A DNA stretch of 35,078 nt from Eoetvoesiella caeni (GTDB taxonomy: Bacteria > Pseudomonadota > Gammaproteobacteria > Burkholderiales > Burkholderiaceae_B). The stretch covers positions 1-35,078 of the forward strand of contig NZ_QNRQ01000012.1 in the NCBI RefSeq assembly GCF_003315175.1. The letters run 5' to 3'. Positions 9,206 to 18,790 of this stretch are shown piece after piece (positions within the stretch are counted from its first letter, which is position 1; each line of letters starts with the position of its first letter). A model generated the notes under the pieces. That model ran no database searches. It was not told where the DNA came from and worked only from the letters and a program-made list of their open reading frames with translations. Position numbers and translations under genes: made by a program.

Positions 9206-10783
9206 TTACGCCGCGCCGGCCTCTTCGTCGCTGGGCAATATTGGGGTGCACTCTATCTGAACCGCGGCAATGCGCCGCCCGTCCAGACGCAAAACTTTAA
9301 ACTCATATATCGCGTGGGGCTGTTTCAGTTCGCAACTATCGCCCGGCGCCGGCAAATGGCCGAAGCGCTCAAGCAAGAAGCCCGCCAAAGTCGAATAACC
9401 CTCTTCGTCATCGACCAGCCCTTCGGTATGCAGCACCTGCTCCAGGTGATGCAAGTCCGCCGCCCCATCCACGCGCCAATGGCGTTCGTCCTGTTGAACG
9501 ATGTCGGGGCTTTCGTCCTCGTCGGGAAACTCCCCCGCGATGGCTTCGAACACATCGATGGGCGTCACCACCCCTTCAATTGCGCCGAACTCGTTGGTCA
9601 CAAGCACCAACTGCCCGCGCGCGCGCTTGAGCGTCTCCATGACGCGCAAAATACCAATGGACTCGTGCACGATAATGGGATCGCGCAGGCGCGACAAGCG
9701 CACGCTGCCATGAGAAATCAGGTCGGCCACCATTTCTTTGGCTCGCCCTATGCCTATGACCTCGTCCAGCGACCCCCTGCATACCGGGAAGAAACTGTGC
9801 GGCGTCTTGATGATTTGCTGGCGCAGCACGTCCGCGTCGTCATCCAGATTCACCCACGAAACATCGTTGCGCGGTGTCATGATGGAATTGATGCTGCGGT
9901 CGGCCAGTGTCAGGACGCCGCTGACCATATTGCGCTCTTCGTCCCGAAACACCTGGGCCAGCGTGCCGTCGTCCATAGCTTCGTTTTGCTCGGGTCCAAC
10001 CAAGGGACGCTTGCCCAGCATGCGCATCACCCCTTCCGCAGTACGTTCGCGCAAGGGCCGCCGCGCTTCAGCGCGCCGCAAATTGCGGCGTGCCACCTGG
10101 TTCAGGGATTCAATCAGCACCGAAAACCCGATGGCCGCATACAGATAGCCCTTGGGCACGGCAAAGCCGAAGCCTTCGGCAACCAGCGAAAAACCGATAG
10201 TCAGCAAGAAGCCAAGGCACAGCACAACGACGGTCGGATGCGCGTTGACAAAGATCGTCAATGGCTTGGAGGCAAACAGCATGATGCCCATGGCCAGCAC
10301 AACGGCCGTCATCATTATGGCCAGATGGTCGACCATGCCGACCGCTGTGATCACCGCGTCGATCGAAAAGATCGCATCCAGCACCACAATCTGCGTCACG
10401 ATAACGCCAAAGCCGGCATGCAGGCGCGCGCCGGATGCGTTCTGCACCCGCCCTTCAATCCGGTCGTGCAGTTCGATAGTGCCTTTAAGAAGCAGGAAAA
10501 ATCCGCCGGCGATAAGAATCAGGTCGCGGCCCGAAAAGTCGAAGGGGCCCAACGATACCAGCGGTGCCGTCAGCTTGATAAGCCACGACATGACGGTAAG
10601 CATGGCCAGCCGCATCAATAGCGCCAGCGTCAGGCCCATTACCCTGGCCCGGTCGCGCTCTTTGGGCGGCAGCTTATCGACAAGAATTGCAATAAAGATA
10701 AGATTGTCGATGCCCAGGACAATCTCGAGAACGATTAGTGTGAGTAAACCGACCCATGCGGATGGGTCCAGCAACCACTCCAT
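9206..10783 (-). CDS. TerC-family membrane protein with CBS pair and CorC/HlyC domain
   Basis: The 525-residue protein has the layout of E. coli YoaE/YegH. An N-terminal TerC-like domain (about residues 1-235) has some seven membrane segments and the motifs [16 protein letters not shown] and [20 protein letters not shown], whose acidic residues lie within membrane helices. A pair of CBS domains follows (about 300-425, beginning near [15 protein letters not shown]), then a C-terminal CorC/HlyC transporter-associated domain (about 440-520). TerC relatives have been linked to metal export, for example manganese, but the substrate here is not shown by sequence. A GGAG ribosome-binding site precedes the ATG; a terminator follows. 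suhB lies 78 bases upstream in the same direction. Confidence 0.88.
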   Translation of the reverse strand: MEWLLDPSAWVGLLTLIVLEIVLGIDNLIFIAILVDKLPPKERDRARVMGLTLALLMRLAMLTVMSWLIKLTAPLVSLGPFDFSGRDLILIAGGFFLLLKGTIELHDRIEGRVQNASGARLHAGFGVIVTQIVVLDAIFSIDAVITAVGMVDHLAIMMTAVVLAMGIMLFASKPLTIFVNAHPTVVVLCLGFLLTIGFSLVAEGFGFAVPKGYLYAAIGFSVLIESLNQVARRNLRRAEARRPLRERTAEGVMRMLGKRPLVGPEQNEAMDDGTLAQVFRDEERNMVSGVLTLADRSINSIMTPRNDVSWVNLDDDADVLRQQIIKTPHSFFPVCRGSLDEVIGIGRAKEMVADLISHGSVRLSRLRDPIIVHESIGILRVMETLKRARGQLVLVTNEFGAIEGVVTPIDVFEAIAGEFPDEDESPDIVQQDERHWRVDGAADLHHLEQVLHTEGLVDDEEGYSTLAGFLLERFGHLPAPGDSCELKQPHAIYEFKVLRLDGRRIAAVQIECTPILPSDEEAGAA

Positions 10784-10861
10784 CAGGAGGCTCCGTTATT
10801 GATTAGGATAAGCATAGCTCAGAAGCAGCGGGAAACATGCGCGGCATCAGGGCTTTGGGCA

Positions 10862-11650
10862 TCAGGCCTGCAAATGTCCCAGCATCTGGGTAAATATTTT
10901 AGGAGTCGCAGCAAGCACGCTGCCCGATTTCATCCAGGCTTGCTCGCCCTCGAAGTCGCTGACCAGACCGCCGGCCTCCAGGACCAGAAGGCTACCAGCC
11001 GCCAGATCCCAGGGCTTCAGGTTGACCCCGCAAAAACCGTCGACACGCCCGCAAGCCACATAGGCCAGGTCCAGGACTGTAGAGCCTATGCGCCGTACGC
11101 TGGCGCATTCGCCCAGCATGCTCGAAAACTTCGACGAGGCAGCGCCGCTGGCCGATCCGGGTACATGAGCGCCGACCAGCGCATCGTACATGCGGGTCTG
11201 GCCTGAAACGCGGATACGGCGGTCGTTTAGGAAGGCACCGCCGCCACGGCTGGCGGTAAACAGCTCGTTGCGAGTGGTATCGTAAATGACGGCCTGCGTT
11301 ATCTGCCCGCGATGCGCCAGCGCAATCGAGACGGCATAGATGGGAAAGCCATGAATGAAGTTGGTCGTGCCATCAAGAGGGTCGATGATCCACTGGTATT
11401 CGGCCTGGCTGTCCAGCACCTGGCCCTGGGCAAGATGTTCGCCCGATTCCTCGGCCAGGAATCCATGGTCGGGATAAGCGGTGCGTAAAATATCGATGAT
11501 CGCGGCTTCGACCGCCTGATCGACTTCAGTGACGTAATCCTTGGGTCCCTTGCGTGCTACTTGAATGCGTTCCAGATCAAGACTGGCCCGGTTGATAATC
11601 GTGCCGGCACGGCGGGCCGCCTTGATGGCGGTATTGAGCATCGGGTGCAT
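10862..11650 (-). CDS. suhB: Inositol-1-monophosphatase family protein SuhB
   Basis: This Mg-dependent phosphatase hydrolyses inositol phosphates; in E. coli SuhB also joins the rRNA transcription antitermination complex. The 262-residue form starting MHPMLNTAIKAARRAG is the typical length and N-terminus; the frame extends 17 codons upstream without family resemblance. Metal-binding motifs are FLAEESGEH (Glu67/Glu68), IIDPLDGTTNFIHGFP (Asp90, Asp93) and the C-terminal PWDLAAGSLLVLEAGG. It is divergent from trmJ, with 125 bases between them, an arrangement I recall from many betaproteobacteria. Confidence 0.95.
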   Translation of the reverse strand: MHPMLNTAIKAARRAGTIINRASLDLERIQVARKGPKDYVTEVDQAVEAAIIDILRTAYPDHGFLAEESGEHLAQGQVLDSQAEYQWIIDPLDGTTNFIHGFPIYAVSIALAHRGQITQAVIYDTTRNELFTASRGGGAFLNDRRIRVSGQTRMYDALVGAHVPGSASGAASSKFSSMLGECASVRRIGSTVLDLAYVACGRVDGFCGVNLKPWDLAAGSLLVLEAGGLVSDFEGEQAWMKSGSVLAATPKIFTQMLGHLQA

Positions 11651-11775
11651 AAGATTCCGTATAAAACAAGAAAGTGCTTGCAAAGAGCTTGGGCGCAGCA
11701 CGAAAACAGCCGCCTGCGGCGCAATCCGCTAACACGTAAACTTCCTATTTTAAATGACATGAGCGCATTCTCTAA

Positions 11776-12570
11776 ATGACCCACATAATCCCCCCAAAAA
11801 CGGCTCATGTTTTCTCTCGCGTCCGCTTCATCATGGTGCAACCCAGCCACCCCGGAAATGTCGGTGCCGCGGCGCGGGCCATCAAGACCATGGGCTTTCA
11901 CGATCTTTGCCTGGTGGCGCCCCGCTACCCTGATATTTGCGAACTTCCCGAGGCTCACGCCCTGGCCAGCGGCGCGGGCGACGTGCTGAGCGCCGCCGCC
12001 CTGGTCGGCACCCTGGAAGAAGCGCTGGCCCCCGTAACGCTTGCCTTTGCCCTGACGGCGCGGGCGCGCGACCTGGGGCCGCCGCCTTGCGACATACGCC
12101 AGGCGGCGGCCGCCAGCCGGCAACACCTTGGCGCCCACGAAAATGGTCAAGTTGCCATTGTGCTGGGTACGGAAAGATCGGGACTGACCAACGAAGACAT
12201 CGCCCGCTGCCAACGCATCTGCCATATTCCGGCCAATCCGGACTATAGCTCGCTGAACGTGGCCCAAGCCCTGCAACTGGCGGCATGGGAATTGCGCTAC
12301 GCCCTGGCGGTCGAGACCGGACTGCCGCTGCTGCCTTCCACAGACAAAGCCTCGCAACAGGCGGGCAGCGAACCCGCAGCCAACGACAAAGTACAAGCCT
12401 TCTTGGCGCACTGGGAACAAGCTTTGGTGGCCATCCAGTTTCTTGATCCGCGGCATCCCAAAAAGCTGATGCCGCGCATGCAACACCTGTTTGCGCGCAG
12501 CGAACTAAGCCAGGACGAAGTCGACATGCTGCGCGGCGTTTGCACTGCCATGATCAAGGCGTGTCGATAG
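11776..12570 (+). CDS. trmJ: tRNA (cytidine/uridine-32-2'-O)-methyltransferase TrmJ
   Basis: TrmJ is a SPOUT (trefoil-knot) methyltransferase that 2'-O-methylates position 32 in the tRNA anticodon loop using S-adenosylmethionine. The 264-residue protein contains the family motifs FIMVQPSHPGNVGAAARAIK (residues 18-37), AIVLGTERSGLTNEDI and ANPDYSSLNVAQALQLAAWE, which form the knot and cofactor site. The C-terminal extension (about 170-264) is typical for dimeric TrmJ. The short N-terminal extension before FSRVRF is slightly longer than usual, and no clear Shine-Dalgarno sequence precedes the ATG. The stop codon is one base from the convergent mscS-like gene. Confidence 0.94.
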   Translation: MTHIIPPKTAHVFSRVRFIMVQPSHPGNVGAAARAIKTMGFHDLCLVAPRYPDICELPEAHALASGAGDVLSAAALVGTLEEALAPVTLAFALTARARDLGPPPCDIRQAAAASRQHLGAHENGQVAIVLGTERSGLTNEDIARCQRICHIPANPDYSSLNVAQALQLAAWELRYALAVETGLPLLPSTDKASQQAGSEPAANDKVQAFLAHWEQALVAIQFLDPRHPKKLMPRMQHLFARSELSQDEVDMLRGVCTAMIKACR

Positions 12571-12571
12571 C

Positions 12572-13405
12572 TCAAGCGGCTTTGTCGGCCGCCGCCTGGC
12601 GTACTTCCTGCAGGGGAATGGGCGGGCGCATACCGGCACGCTGCAATACGTCCAGGGCCGTCCGGTACAAGTCAGAGCTCAGGTCCGCATAGTTTCCCGC
12701 CAAGGCCCAGACGCGAACGTTGACCGTGGCGGTACTGTCGCCATAGCGGCAGACCATGACTTGCGGCTTGGGGTCGGACAAGGCCAGTTTATTGGCCGCT
12801 ATCATTTTCTCGAGCTCGGCAATGGCCTTTTCCACGTCGTCGCCATAACGCACGCTGACCTCGAAATCCAGGCGGCGCGTGGCGTTGCGGCTGTAATTGA
12901 CGATGGGGTTGCCCCAGACCATGCTGTTCGGCAGCGTTATATAGGTTCCGTCGGCTTGCCTGAAGCGGCTGAGAAACAAGCCGACTTCCTCGACGCTGCC
13001 ATCGGCCTTGCCCACCACGGACACCGACTCGCCGGCCCGCAGCGGACGCAACGCAAGCAACATGATGCCCGCCGCTATATTTTGCAACGTGCCCTGCAAC
13101 GCCAGGCCGATGGCCAAGCCGGCTGCGCCAAGCATGGCAATGATGCTGGCAGTCTGCACTCCCAGGCGCGCCAACACGGCTATCAGCACGAAGATGCGGA
13201 TCGACCACACCGTCAAGGCATAGGCCATGGGAACAACAGTCACGTCGATTCTGCTCGAACGCGCGGCCAGCTTGCGCACTGCTCGTCCGGCAAATGACGA
13301 AACCGACCAACCCAGCACGAAGATGACAGCGGCGATAATCAAGTTCGCGCCGACAAATTCCAGCACAGGCATCGCCGACACCAGCCTGCGATAAAATTCT
13401 TCCAT
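12572..13405 (-). CDS. Small-conductance mechanosensitive channel (MscS family)
   Basis: MscS channels open under membrane tension and release solutes during hypo-osmotic shock. The 277-residue protein is close to E. coli MscS (286). Three membrane segments are seen at about residues 18-40, 60-82 and 88-120. The last is the pore-lining Gly/Ala-rich helix, visible as MLGAAGLAIGLALQG followed by TLQNIAAGIMLLALRPLRAG. The cytoplasmic beta domain follows with FRQADGTYITLPNSMVWG and IVNYSRNATRR. An AGAGG ribosome-binding sequence precedes the ATG, and a good promoter lies 39 bases further upstream. It is transcribed alone, convergent with trmJ. Confidence 0.93.
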   Translation of the reverse strand: MEEFYRRLVSAMPVLEFVGANLIIAAVIFVLGWSVSSFAGRAVRKLAARSSRIDVTVVPMAYALTVWSIRIFVLIAVLARLGVQTASIIAMLGAAGLAIGLALQGTLQNIAAGIMLLALRPLRAGESVSVVGKADGSVEEVGLFLSRFRQADGTYITLPNSMVWGNPIVNYSRNATRRLDFEVSVRYGDDVEKAIAELEKMIAANKLALSDPKPQVMVCRYGDSTATVNVRVWALAGNYADLSSDLYRTALDVLQRAGMRPPIPLQEVRQAAADKAA

Positions 13406-13443
13406 ATAAGCCTCTTCGCAAAACGACCTTCAATCGAAGTGTC

Positions 13444-13473
13444 ATCATAATTCAGGCGGAGGCGACGGCTCAA
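13444..13473 (-). promoter_or_regulatory. Candidate sigma-70 promoter of the mscS-like gene
   Basis: On the minus strand TTGAGC (13468-13473) and TATGAT (13444-13449) are separated by 18 bases, giving a transcript start about 32 bases before the ATG at 13405. Confidence 0.45.
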
Positions 13474-13812
13474 TTCCGACGAAGTTATCCCCCCGCGCTG
13501 TGGACAAGTCCGCTGACAACTTGCCAGATAACTTAAAAGTATCCGGCAAATCAAGAAGTTGTCATTGGCGCGTAAAAAGCGATCAATATTCCGTTCGCTT
13601 TATCCACAGAAATTGTGGACAATTACGGGGAAAACCATTTAACTATCCGAAATACGCCTTTAATAACAAACGATTACAGTCCTTGCATTAAAACAGCTCA
13701 GGCTCCGGCATGTCGTCCCGAGCTAAAGTTCTGTGCCGCTCCACCGTAAACCGTTAGTAGCAGTACGTGCCGCAATGTATCCAGGCCGTTATAATAAAGG
13801 GGAGGCCCGTTG
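13474..13812. other. Intergenic region with three DnaA-box-like sites
   Basis: Between the mscS-like gene and the sensor gene I see no coding sequence. The region is AT-richer than its flanks and holds TTATCCACA (13600-13608, plus strand, a perfect DnaA box of the TTWTNCACA type) and two TGTGGACAA sequences (13499-13507 and 13614-13622; minus-strand TTGTCCACA, one mismatch). The last two sites of the three form a convergent pair five bases apart. GGGGAGG (13799-13805) is the ribosome-binding site for the downstream gene. A TATAAT at 13790-13795 is too close to the start to be an obvious promoter. Confidence 0.55.
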
Positions 13813-16737
13813 ATGCTATTGCAGTTCCGAAGCCTGGAAAGTATTTACACCCGCATGTTCATTGTCATATGCGCCGCTGTAATCCCGACTTTTCTTGGGC
13901 TGTGTTTTCATGTTTACCAGCAACACAACTATCTACTCGAGTACACAAAAAAAACAGCACTCAATTACGCCAGCCTGACGGCACACGATGAAAGCTGGCT
14001 ATTCACCAGCACTCATCAAGCCTTGCGCATCATCGCCTCGACGAAAGCCGTCCAGCAGCGCAACTGGCCCGTATGCAACCAATTCCTCGAAAACCTACTC
14101 AAAAACCAGACCACCTACATTAATCTTGGTGTCGTTGGCGTGGACGGCGAAGCCCTGTGCGAAGGCACCCGCGCCCCGGAAATCCTGGGCTCCAATTTCG
14201 CCGACAGGGGTTATTTCCAGAAAGCGGTGGCTACGCGCGGCGCCGTGGTCGGCGACTACCAGGTCGGCCGCCTGACCAGGCGGCCCATGATCATGGTGGC
14301 CATGCCCTTGATCGACTCGCACCAAAACGTCCAGGGAGTTCTGTACGCGGCCTTGAACCTGGCCGCTATCACGCAAGGGCGCCACACCAGCCAATTCGCG
14401 CCCGATGCCCGCCTTAGCGTCCTGGACAGAAACGGCATTGTCCTGAACTCCGTTCCCCCAGACCCCGAAGCCATCGGCAAAAAATTCCAGGACGACAGCA
14501 TCCTGGCCCATACGGCGGGAGACGGCAATTCCTCTGAAGTGCTCGAATATCCCGGCGGCTCAAAATGGCTGGTCAGCCATACGCATGCCGGGGTCGGCAA
14601 CGACCCGAATGCGCTCACCATTATCTACCAGCAACCGCTGGATTCCGTATTGCAGGGCGTCAACAAAACTTTCTGGATAAGCGGCGCTATTTCGCTGACC
14701 TTGACGATACTTGCCTTGCTTATCGGGTGGGCCGGCATCCAGACACTGGTGGGCCGCAATGTACGTTGCCTTACCACCGCGGCAAAGCGGTTCGGCCAGC
14801 GCAAGTTCGACACTCATATCGGCAACGCCCTGACAGGCCTGGAGTTCAAGGAAATCGGCCGCCGCTTCGATGCCATGGCGCGAGAGCTGAGCAAACAGGA
14901 ACGTCAGTGGGCGGTTTCCATGCAGCGCCAACAAGGCCAGAATCGCATCCTGCGCATGGTGGCTCAAAATACGCCGCTAACTGACATACTGAAAGAACTC
15001 ACCCACTTTGCCGAAGAGCAGAACGACGGCGTCCTGGCATGCATTCTGCTGCTTGCACCCGACGGCCAGCACGTCGAATCGTGCATTGCTCCGAGCCTGC
15101 CTAAATCCTATCGTGAATCCCTGGTCAATCGCGTCATCGGACCCACGAATGGTTCCTGTGGCGCAGCCATGTACGAAAGCCGTGTCATTATCGACCACGA
15201 CCTGCATACGTCGCCGCATTGGGACGAGCTTAAAGAATTTGCCCTTCAACATGACCTTAGAGCCTGCTGGTCTCATCCAATACTCTCGCCGGAAGGACGC
15301 GTGCTGGGAAGCGTGGGTCTGTATAGCCGGGCACCGCGCCGCCCCAGCCTGGAAGACCTGCAGTCCGGCCAGATGGCTGCTGAACTGGCCGCGGTGGCGT
15401 TGGAGCACAGCCGCCAGCGCCATGCCTTGCATTATCAGTCGCGTCACGATCTGTTGACCGGACTGTACAACCGCACGGTGCTGCTTGCCCATATCGCGCA
15501 AGCCATCAGCGACGCCCACGAGTCCAACGGACAAGTCACCATATTCATTCTGGACCTGGACGGCTTCAAAGAGATCAACGACACCCTGGGCCACGTGCTG
15601 GGCGACAATCTGCTCAAGCAAGTCAGTGAGCGCCTGCGCAATATTACCGGCTTCAACGCCGACATCGCCCGCACAGGCAGCAATGAATTCACCTTCCTGA
15701 TTCGCGACAAAGACGCCGGAACCAGCATCCAGGACATAGTCGAATCCACGCTGGCCTTGATCAAGCAACCCTATTTGCTTGACGGCATCCAAGTGCAGAT
15801 AAGCGCCAGCGCAGGCGTGGCACGCTTTCCCCAAGCCGGGCCCGACCCCAATGCCCTCACTCGCCTGGCCGACCAGGCCATGCGCCAAGCCAAGCTGGAA
15901 GGCAGCGGCTACAAACTTCACGACCCCGCACTGGCGGACACAGAGCCACAACGGCTGCTCATGCTTTCTTATTTGCGCAAAGCCCTGGCCGACGACGAGT
16001 TCATCCTGCACTATCAGCCCAAGCTAAGCCTGACCACCAACCGGATCATGGGATTCGAAGCCCTGCTGCGCTGGCAGAATCCCGTTCGCGGCCTGCTGCT
16101 GCCGTCCGAGTTCATACCGACGATGGAGCTTAGCGATCTGATCCACCCCGTTACCATCTGGGTCATCGAGAACGCCGTCAAGCAATGCAAAATCTGGCAG
16201 CAGGCGGGCTACTCCTTCATCATCGCTGCCAACATCTCGGCCCGCAATCTGCTGGATCAGCAATTGCCTGAAAAAATCGGCGCCATCCTGGCCCGCAATG
16301 ACCTCGATGCAGGTTTCCTTGAACTGGAAATCACGGAAAGCTCTCTTATAGCCGACCCTGACCGCAGCTTCGACGTTCTTCGGCGCCTGCATGAAATTGG
16401 CGTCCAGCTTTCGATCGACGACTTCGGCACCGGCTATTCTTCGCTGGCCTATCTGCAAAAGCTTCCGGTGGACAGCCTTAAAATCGACCGTTCTTTTGTC
16501 ATGGACTCCGGCCAAGGGCGCGAAGGACGATCGATAGTGGGGTCGATCATCGGCCTGGCCCACAACCTGCGGGTCAGCGTTACCGCCGAAGGCGTGGAAG
16601 ACGAAGCCAGCCTGCAGCTATTGCGCGACCTGGGCTGCGACCACGCACAAGGATATTACATAAGCAGGCCGCTGCCTGTCGAAAACGTCTGTGCCTGGCT
16701 GGAGGACGCTGCCTGGGAGCCAGCCCAGCACGACTAA
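13813..16737 (+). CDS. Membrane sensor with degenerate GGDEF and EAL domains (probable c-di-GMP phosphodiesterase)
   Basis: The 974-residue protein likely hydrolyses c-di-GMP. Layout: membrane helix (about 15-34); extracytoplasmic Cache-like sensor (35-285, with the LGVVGVDGEALCEGT and ADRGYFQKAVATRGAVVGDY signatures of such domains); second helix (288-310); HAMP (311-365); a GAF-like domain (380-535); GGDEF (540-705); EAL (715-965). The GGDEF signature is GSNEF (622-626), so cyclase activity is unlikely. The EAL domain looks catalytic: FEALLRW (Glu749), Glu842 in ITESSL, DDFGTGYSSLAYL (Asp869/870), LKIDRSFV (Lys890) and TAEGVED. ATG 13813 is chosen because GGGGAGG precedes it. It stands 508 bases before the secretion operon, so it may control the biofilm locus, but that link is inferred from position only. 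Confidence 0.92.
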   Translation: MLLQFRSLESIYTRMFIVICAAVIPTFLGLCFHVYQQHNYLLEYTKKTALNYASLTAHDESWLFTSTHQALRIIASTKAVQQRNWPVCNQFLENLLKNQTTYINLGVVGVDGEALCEGTRAPEILGSNFADRGYFQKAVATRGAVVGDYQVGRLTRRPMIMVAMPLIDSHQNVQGVLYAALNLAAITQGRHTSQFAPDARLSVLDRNGIVLNSVPPDPEAIGKKFQDDSILAHTAGDGNSSEVLEYPGGSKWLVSHTHAGVGNDPNALTIIYQQPLDSVLQGVNKTFWISGAISLTLTILALLIGWAGIQTLVGRNVRCLTTAAKRFGQRKFDTHIGNALTGLEFKEIGRRFDAMARELSKQERQWAVSMQRQQGQNRILRMVAQNTPLTDILKELTHFAEEQNDGVLACILLLAPDGQHVESCIAPSLPKSYRESLVNRVIGPTNGSCGAAMYESRVIIDHDLHTSPHWDELKEFALQHDLRACWSHPILSPEGRVLGSVGLYSRAPRRPSLEDLQSGQMAAELAAVALEHSRQRHALHYQSRHDLLTGLYNRTVLLAHIAQAISDAHESNGQVTIFILDLDGFKEINDTLGHVLGDNLLKQVSERLRNITGFNADIARTGSNEFTFLIRDKDAGTSIQDIVESTLALIKQPYLLDGIQVQISASAGVARFPQAGPDPNALTRLADQAMRQAKLEGSGYKLHDPALADTEPQRLLMLSYLRKALADDEFILHYQPKLSLTTNRIMGFEALLRWQNPVRGLLLPSEFIPTMELSDLIHPVTIWVIENAVKQCKIWQQAGYSFIIAANISARNLLDQQLPEKIGAILARNDLDAGFLELEITESSLIADPDRSFDVLRRLHEIGVQLSIDDFGTGYSSLAYLQKLPVDSLKIDRSFVMDSGQGREGRSIVGSIIGLAHNLRVSVTAEGVEDEASLQLLRDLGCDHAQGYYISRPLPVENVCAWLEDAAWEPAQHD

Positions 16738-17245
16738 CGTTCAAGTGGCATACCGGCAAAATCGCATCAGGCCACATGGGCTGCAAAGCCGTAGCCTATG
16801 GTCGGCAACACAGCTCGTAGATACAAAAAAGTCGCTGCTCCATTTAGTTAAAGCTGGAGAACTTCCGTCACATATGTTAAAACATCAAACTCTGCAAAGG
16901 CCGAGCGCTGCCCAATGCATATTGCCCAGCGCAATTTATGCATAATGCACCGGCTACGCGACACGCCCCATTGCAAGCCGAAACACCAAAGACGTACGGT
17001 CATGCTTCAAGAATACAGGCCAGAAGCCTGTAGCTCCGCCGTGCCATACAGCGAGTGCTGCCGCATGACCTGTAGTATTGCCTATAGTCGTTGCCCACCC
17101 CTGCGGGGCCGCTCAAGCAAGCCATCACAACGATATACGCAGTTGCAAAGAACGTTCCTCGCCGGGCCCGAGGCGCGCCGATCGTTGTTGCGCGCAAGGT
17201 ACACAGCCCCCACTCTCCCGCTGCGCTTTCCCTCCTTTTTCCTTC
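16738..17245. other. Upstream region of the secretion operon
   Basis: I find no convincing gene in these 508 bases; the open frames that cross it have no family resemblance and run into the next gene in another frame. It should contain the operon promoter, but no clear sigma-70 pair was found. It holds a long imperfect inverted repeat (listed separately), a 10-bp palindrome TTGCGCGCAA (17188-17197) and a small hairpin around 17017-17031. No c-di-GMP riboswitch signature was recognised. Confidence 0.5.
16915..16943. promoter_or_regulatory. Imperfect inverted repeat, possible operator
   Basis: ATGCATATTGC (16915-16925) and GCAATTTATGCAT (16931-16943) are inverted copies except for two extra T in the right arm, around the five-base centre CCAGC. 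It lies about 300 bases before the TolC-like gene. It could bind a dimeric regulator or form an RNA hairpin. No regulator is identified. Confidence 0.35.
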
Positions 17246-18775
17246 ATGTTTACTACCAAAGAACTGCCAGTGCCGCTTACTTGCCGCCTGACCCTGCTTG
17301 CTCTTGCCGCTGCCATGGCGGGTACCCCGCTATTCACGCAAACAGCCTGCGCACAAACTGCCAACACGCTACAGCAGACAGTGGAACGGACCGTACTTTC
17401 CAATCCCGAAATCCGGGCGCGCTTTCAGAATCTGCAAGCATCGCTGGAGGGCCAGAATGTCGTCAAAGGAGGCCTGCTGCCTCAGGTCGATTTACAAGGG
17501 CAGCTAGGGCATGAATGGCGCAGCCAGCCCGACTCGCCTTCGTATAACTGGAGTCGCCCTTCTTATTCCTTGCAATTGAAGCAGTTGCTGTTCGACGGAT
17601 TCTCCACCAGCAACAACATCAAGCAGTTGGGTTTCGAAAAGCTATCCAACTATTATGAATTGCTGGCAACGACCGACAGCGTCGTGACCGAAGCCATCAG
17701 CGCCTACCTGAACGTAGAGCGATACCGGGCCATGATCCTGTTGGCCAAAGATAACTTCGCAATGCACGAACGCACGCTGAAACTTCTGCAAGAACGGCAA
17801 GAATCAGGAGTTGGCCGCGGCGTCGACCTGGAACAGGCCAACGCACGCCTTGCCCTGGCCCAATCCAACTTCATGACCGAGACAGGCAACCTGAACGATG
17901 TACTGCAGCGCTACCGCCGCATCGTCGGCGAGCCGGCGGCTGCCCAACTGACGGCCTCGCCATCAGTGGCGGCGCTGCTGCCCGCCAAGCCGGATGATTT
18001 CAGGCAGTCCCTGCTTGACAACCCCAGCATTTTGTCCAAGCAGGCACTGGTACAGGCGGCGCAGGCCGGCAAGGCTTCGGCCAGCGGGCGCTTCTCGCCC
18101 ACCGTACAGTTACAGGCGTCCACCGGCACCGACCGGCAACTGCCCGACGATTCCTATCGCAATCAGCGCAGCACCAATGTCCAGGTCGTCCTGTCCTATA
18201 ACCTATACCGCGGAGGCGCAGACTCGGCCAGAATGAGGCAGACGTCCGCACAATGGTATTCGGCGCGCGACGTCCGTGACTACACTTGCCGCAACGCGCA
18301 GCAAGAGTTGTCCACGACATGGAACAACATCATGCGCTTGCGCCAGCAAATGCCGTTTCTGCGCAAGCATGAACAAGCCATGATGAAAGTAGGGGTGGCA
18401 GCCGAACAGCAGTTCCAGATAGGTCAACGCACTTTGCTGGACCTGCTCGACAGCGCCAACGAACTCTTCGATGCACGCCGCGCCTTGCTCAACGGCCAAT
18501 ACGACCTGAAGCAGCTTGAATATCGGTGGCTTGCGCTGTCGCACCAAGTTCTGCCCGCCTTGGACTTGAGCAATACAAGGCAAGCCATCCCCGAAAACGC
18601 CAAGCTCGCCTTCCCCGAAGAAAGCCTGGCCAGTTGCCTGACGCCAACTCCCGACACCAGCAACCTCGAAGCGCTTTCGATTACCTACCACGAAGGCATG
18701 CTGCCTCCGACACTCAGTCCCCTTTCCAGTGCAACGCCAGCCGCCGCAGGGCGGAATCAAGCTGCCGCACGGTAA
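17246..18775 (+). CDS. lapE: TolC-family outer membrane protein of type I secretion (LapE-like)
   Basis: This is the outer membrane channel for the adhesin exporter. From ATG 17246 the product has 509 residues with a signal peptide (LTLLALAAAMAG, cleavage after TACA near residue 36). The rest has two related halves of long helices and beta strands, as in TolC: first half near NTLQQTVERTVLSNPEIRAR and LKQLLFDGFSTSNNIKQLGF, second half near VQVVLSYNLYRGGADSARMR and QFQIGQRTLLDLLDSANELF. A Pro/Ala-rich tail of about 40 residues follows. The frame is open upstream to 17078, but a start there would bury the signal peptide. No strong Shine-Dalgarno sequence was seen. It is the first gene of the secretion operon; the symbol is by analogy with Pseudomonas fluorescens Lap. 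Confidence 0.88.
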   Translation: MFTTKELPVPLTCRLTLLALAAAMAGTPLFTQTACAQTANTLQQTVERTVLSNPEIRARFQNLQASLEGQNVVKGGLLPQVDLQGQLGHEWRSQPDSPSYNWSRPSYSLQLKQLLFDGFSTSNNIKQLGFEKLSNYYELLATTDSVVTEAISAYLNVERYRAMILLAKDNFAMHERTLKLLQERQESGVGRGVDLEQANARLALAQSNFMTETGNLNDVLQRYRRIVGEPAAAQLTASPSVAALLPAKPDDFRQSLLDNPSILSKQALVQAAQAGKASASGRFSPTVQLQASTGTDRQLPDDSYRNQRSTNVQVVLSYNLYRGGADSARMRQTSAQWYSARDVRDYTCRNAQQELSTTWNNIMRLRQQMPFLRKHEQAMMKVGVAAEQQFQIGQRTLLDLLDSANELFDARRALLNGQYDLKQLEYRWLALSHQVLPALDLSNTRQAIPENAKLAFPEESLASCLTPTPDTSNLEALSITYHEGMLPPTLSPLSSATPAAAGRNQAAAR

Positions 18776-18790
18776 CCTTTCGGAGCTTTC

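Noticed and set aside
9029-10621. 530-codon plus-strand open frame
   Set aside because: It is antisense to the TerC/CBS gene and uppP, has a His/Gln/Arg-rich composition typical of a shadow frame, and no domain.
13790-13795. Perfect TATAAT as promoter of the EAL sensor gene
   Set aside because: Transcription would start about eleven bases before the ATG, inside the ribosome-binding site, and no -35 box lies at the right distance.
16738-17245. c-di-GMP riboswitch upstream of the secretion operon
   Set aside because: I looked for the GEMM-type conserved core and did not find it on either strand.
16915-17514. Possible 199-residue gene before the TolC-like gene
   Set aside because: It runs in another frame into the signal peptide and mature part of the TolC-like protein and shows no family resemblance; a Cys/Arg/Pro-rich shadow.
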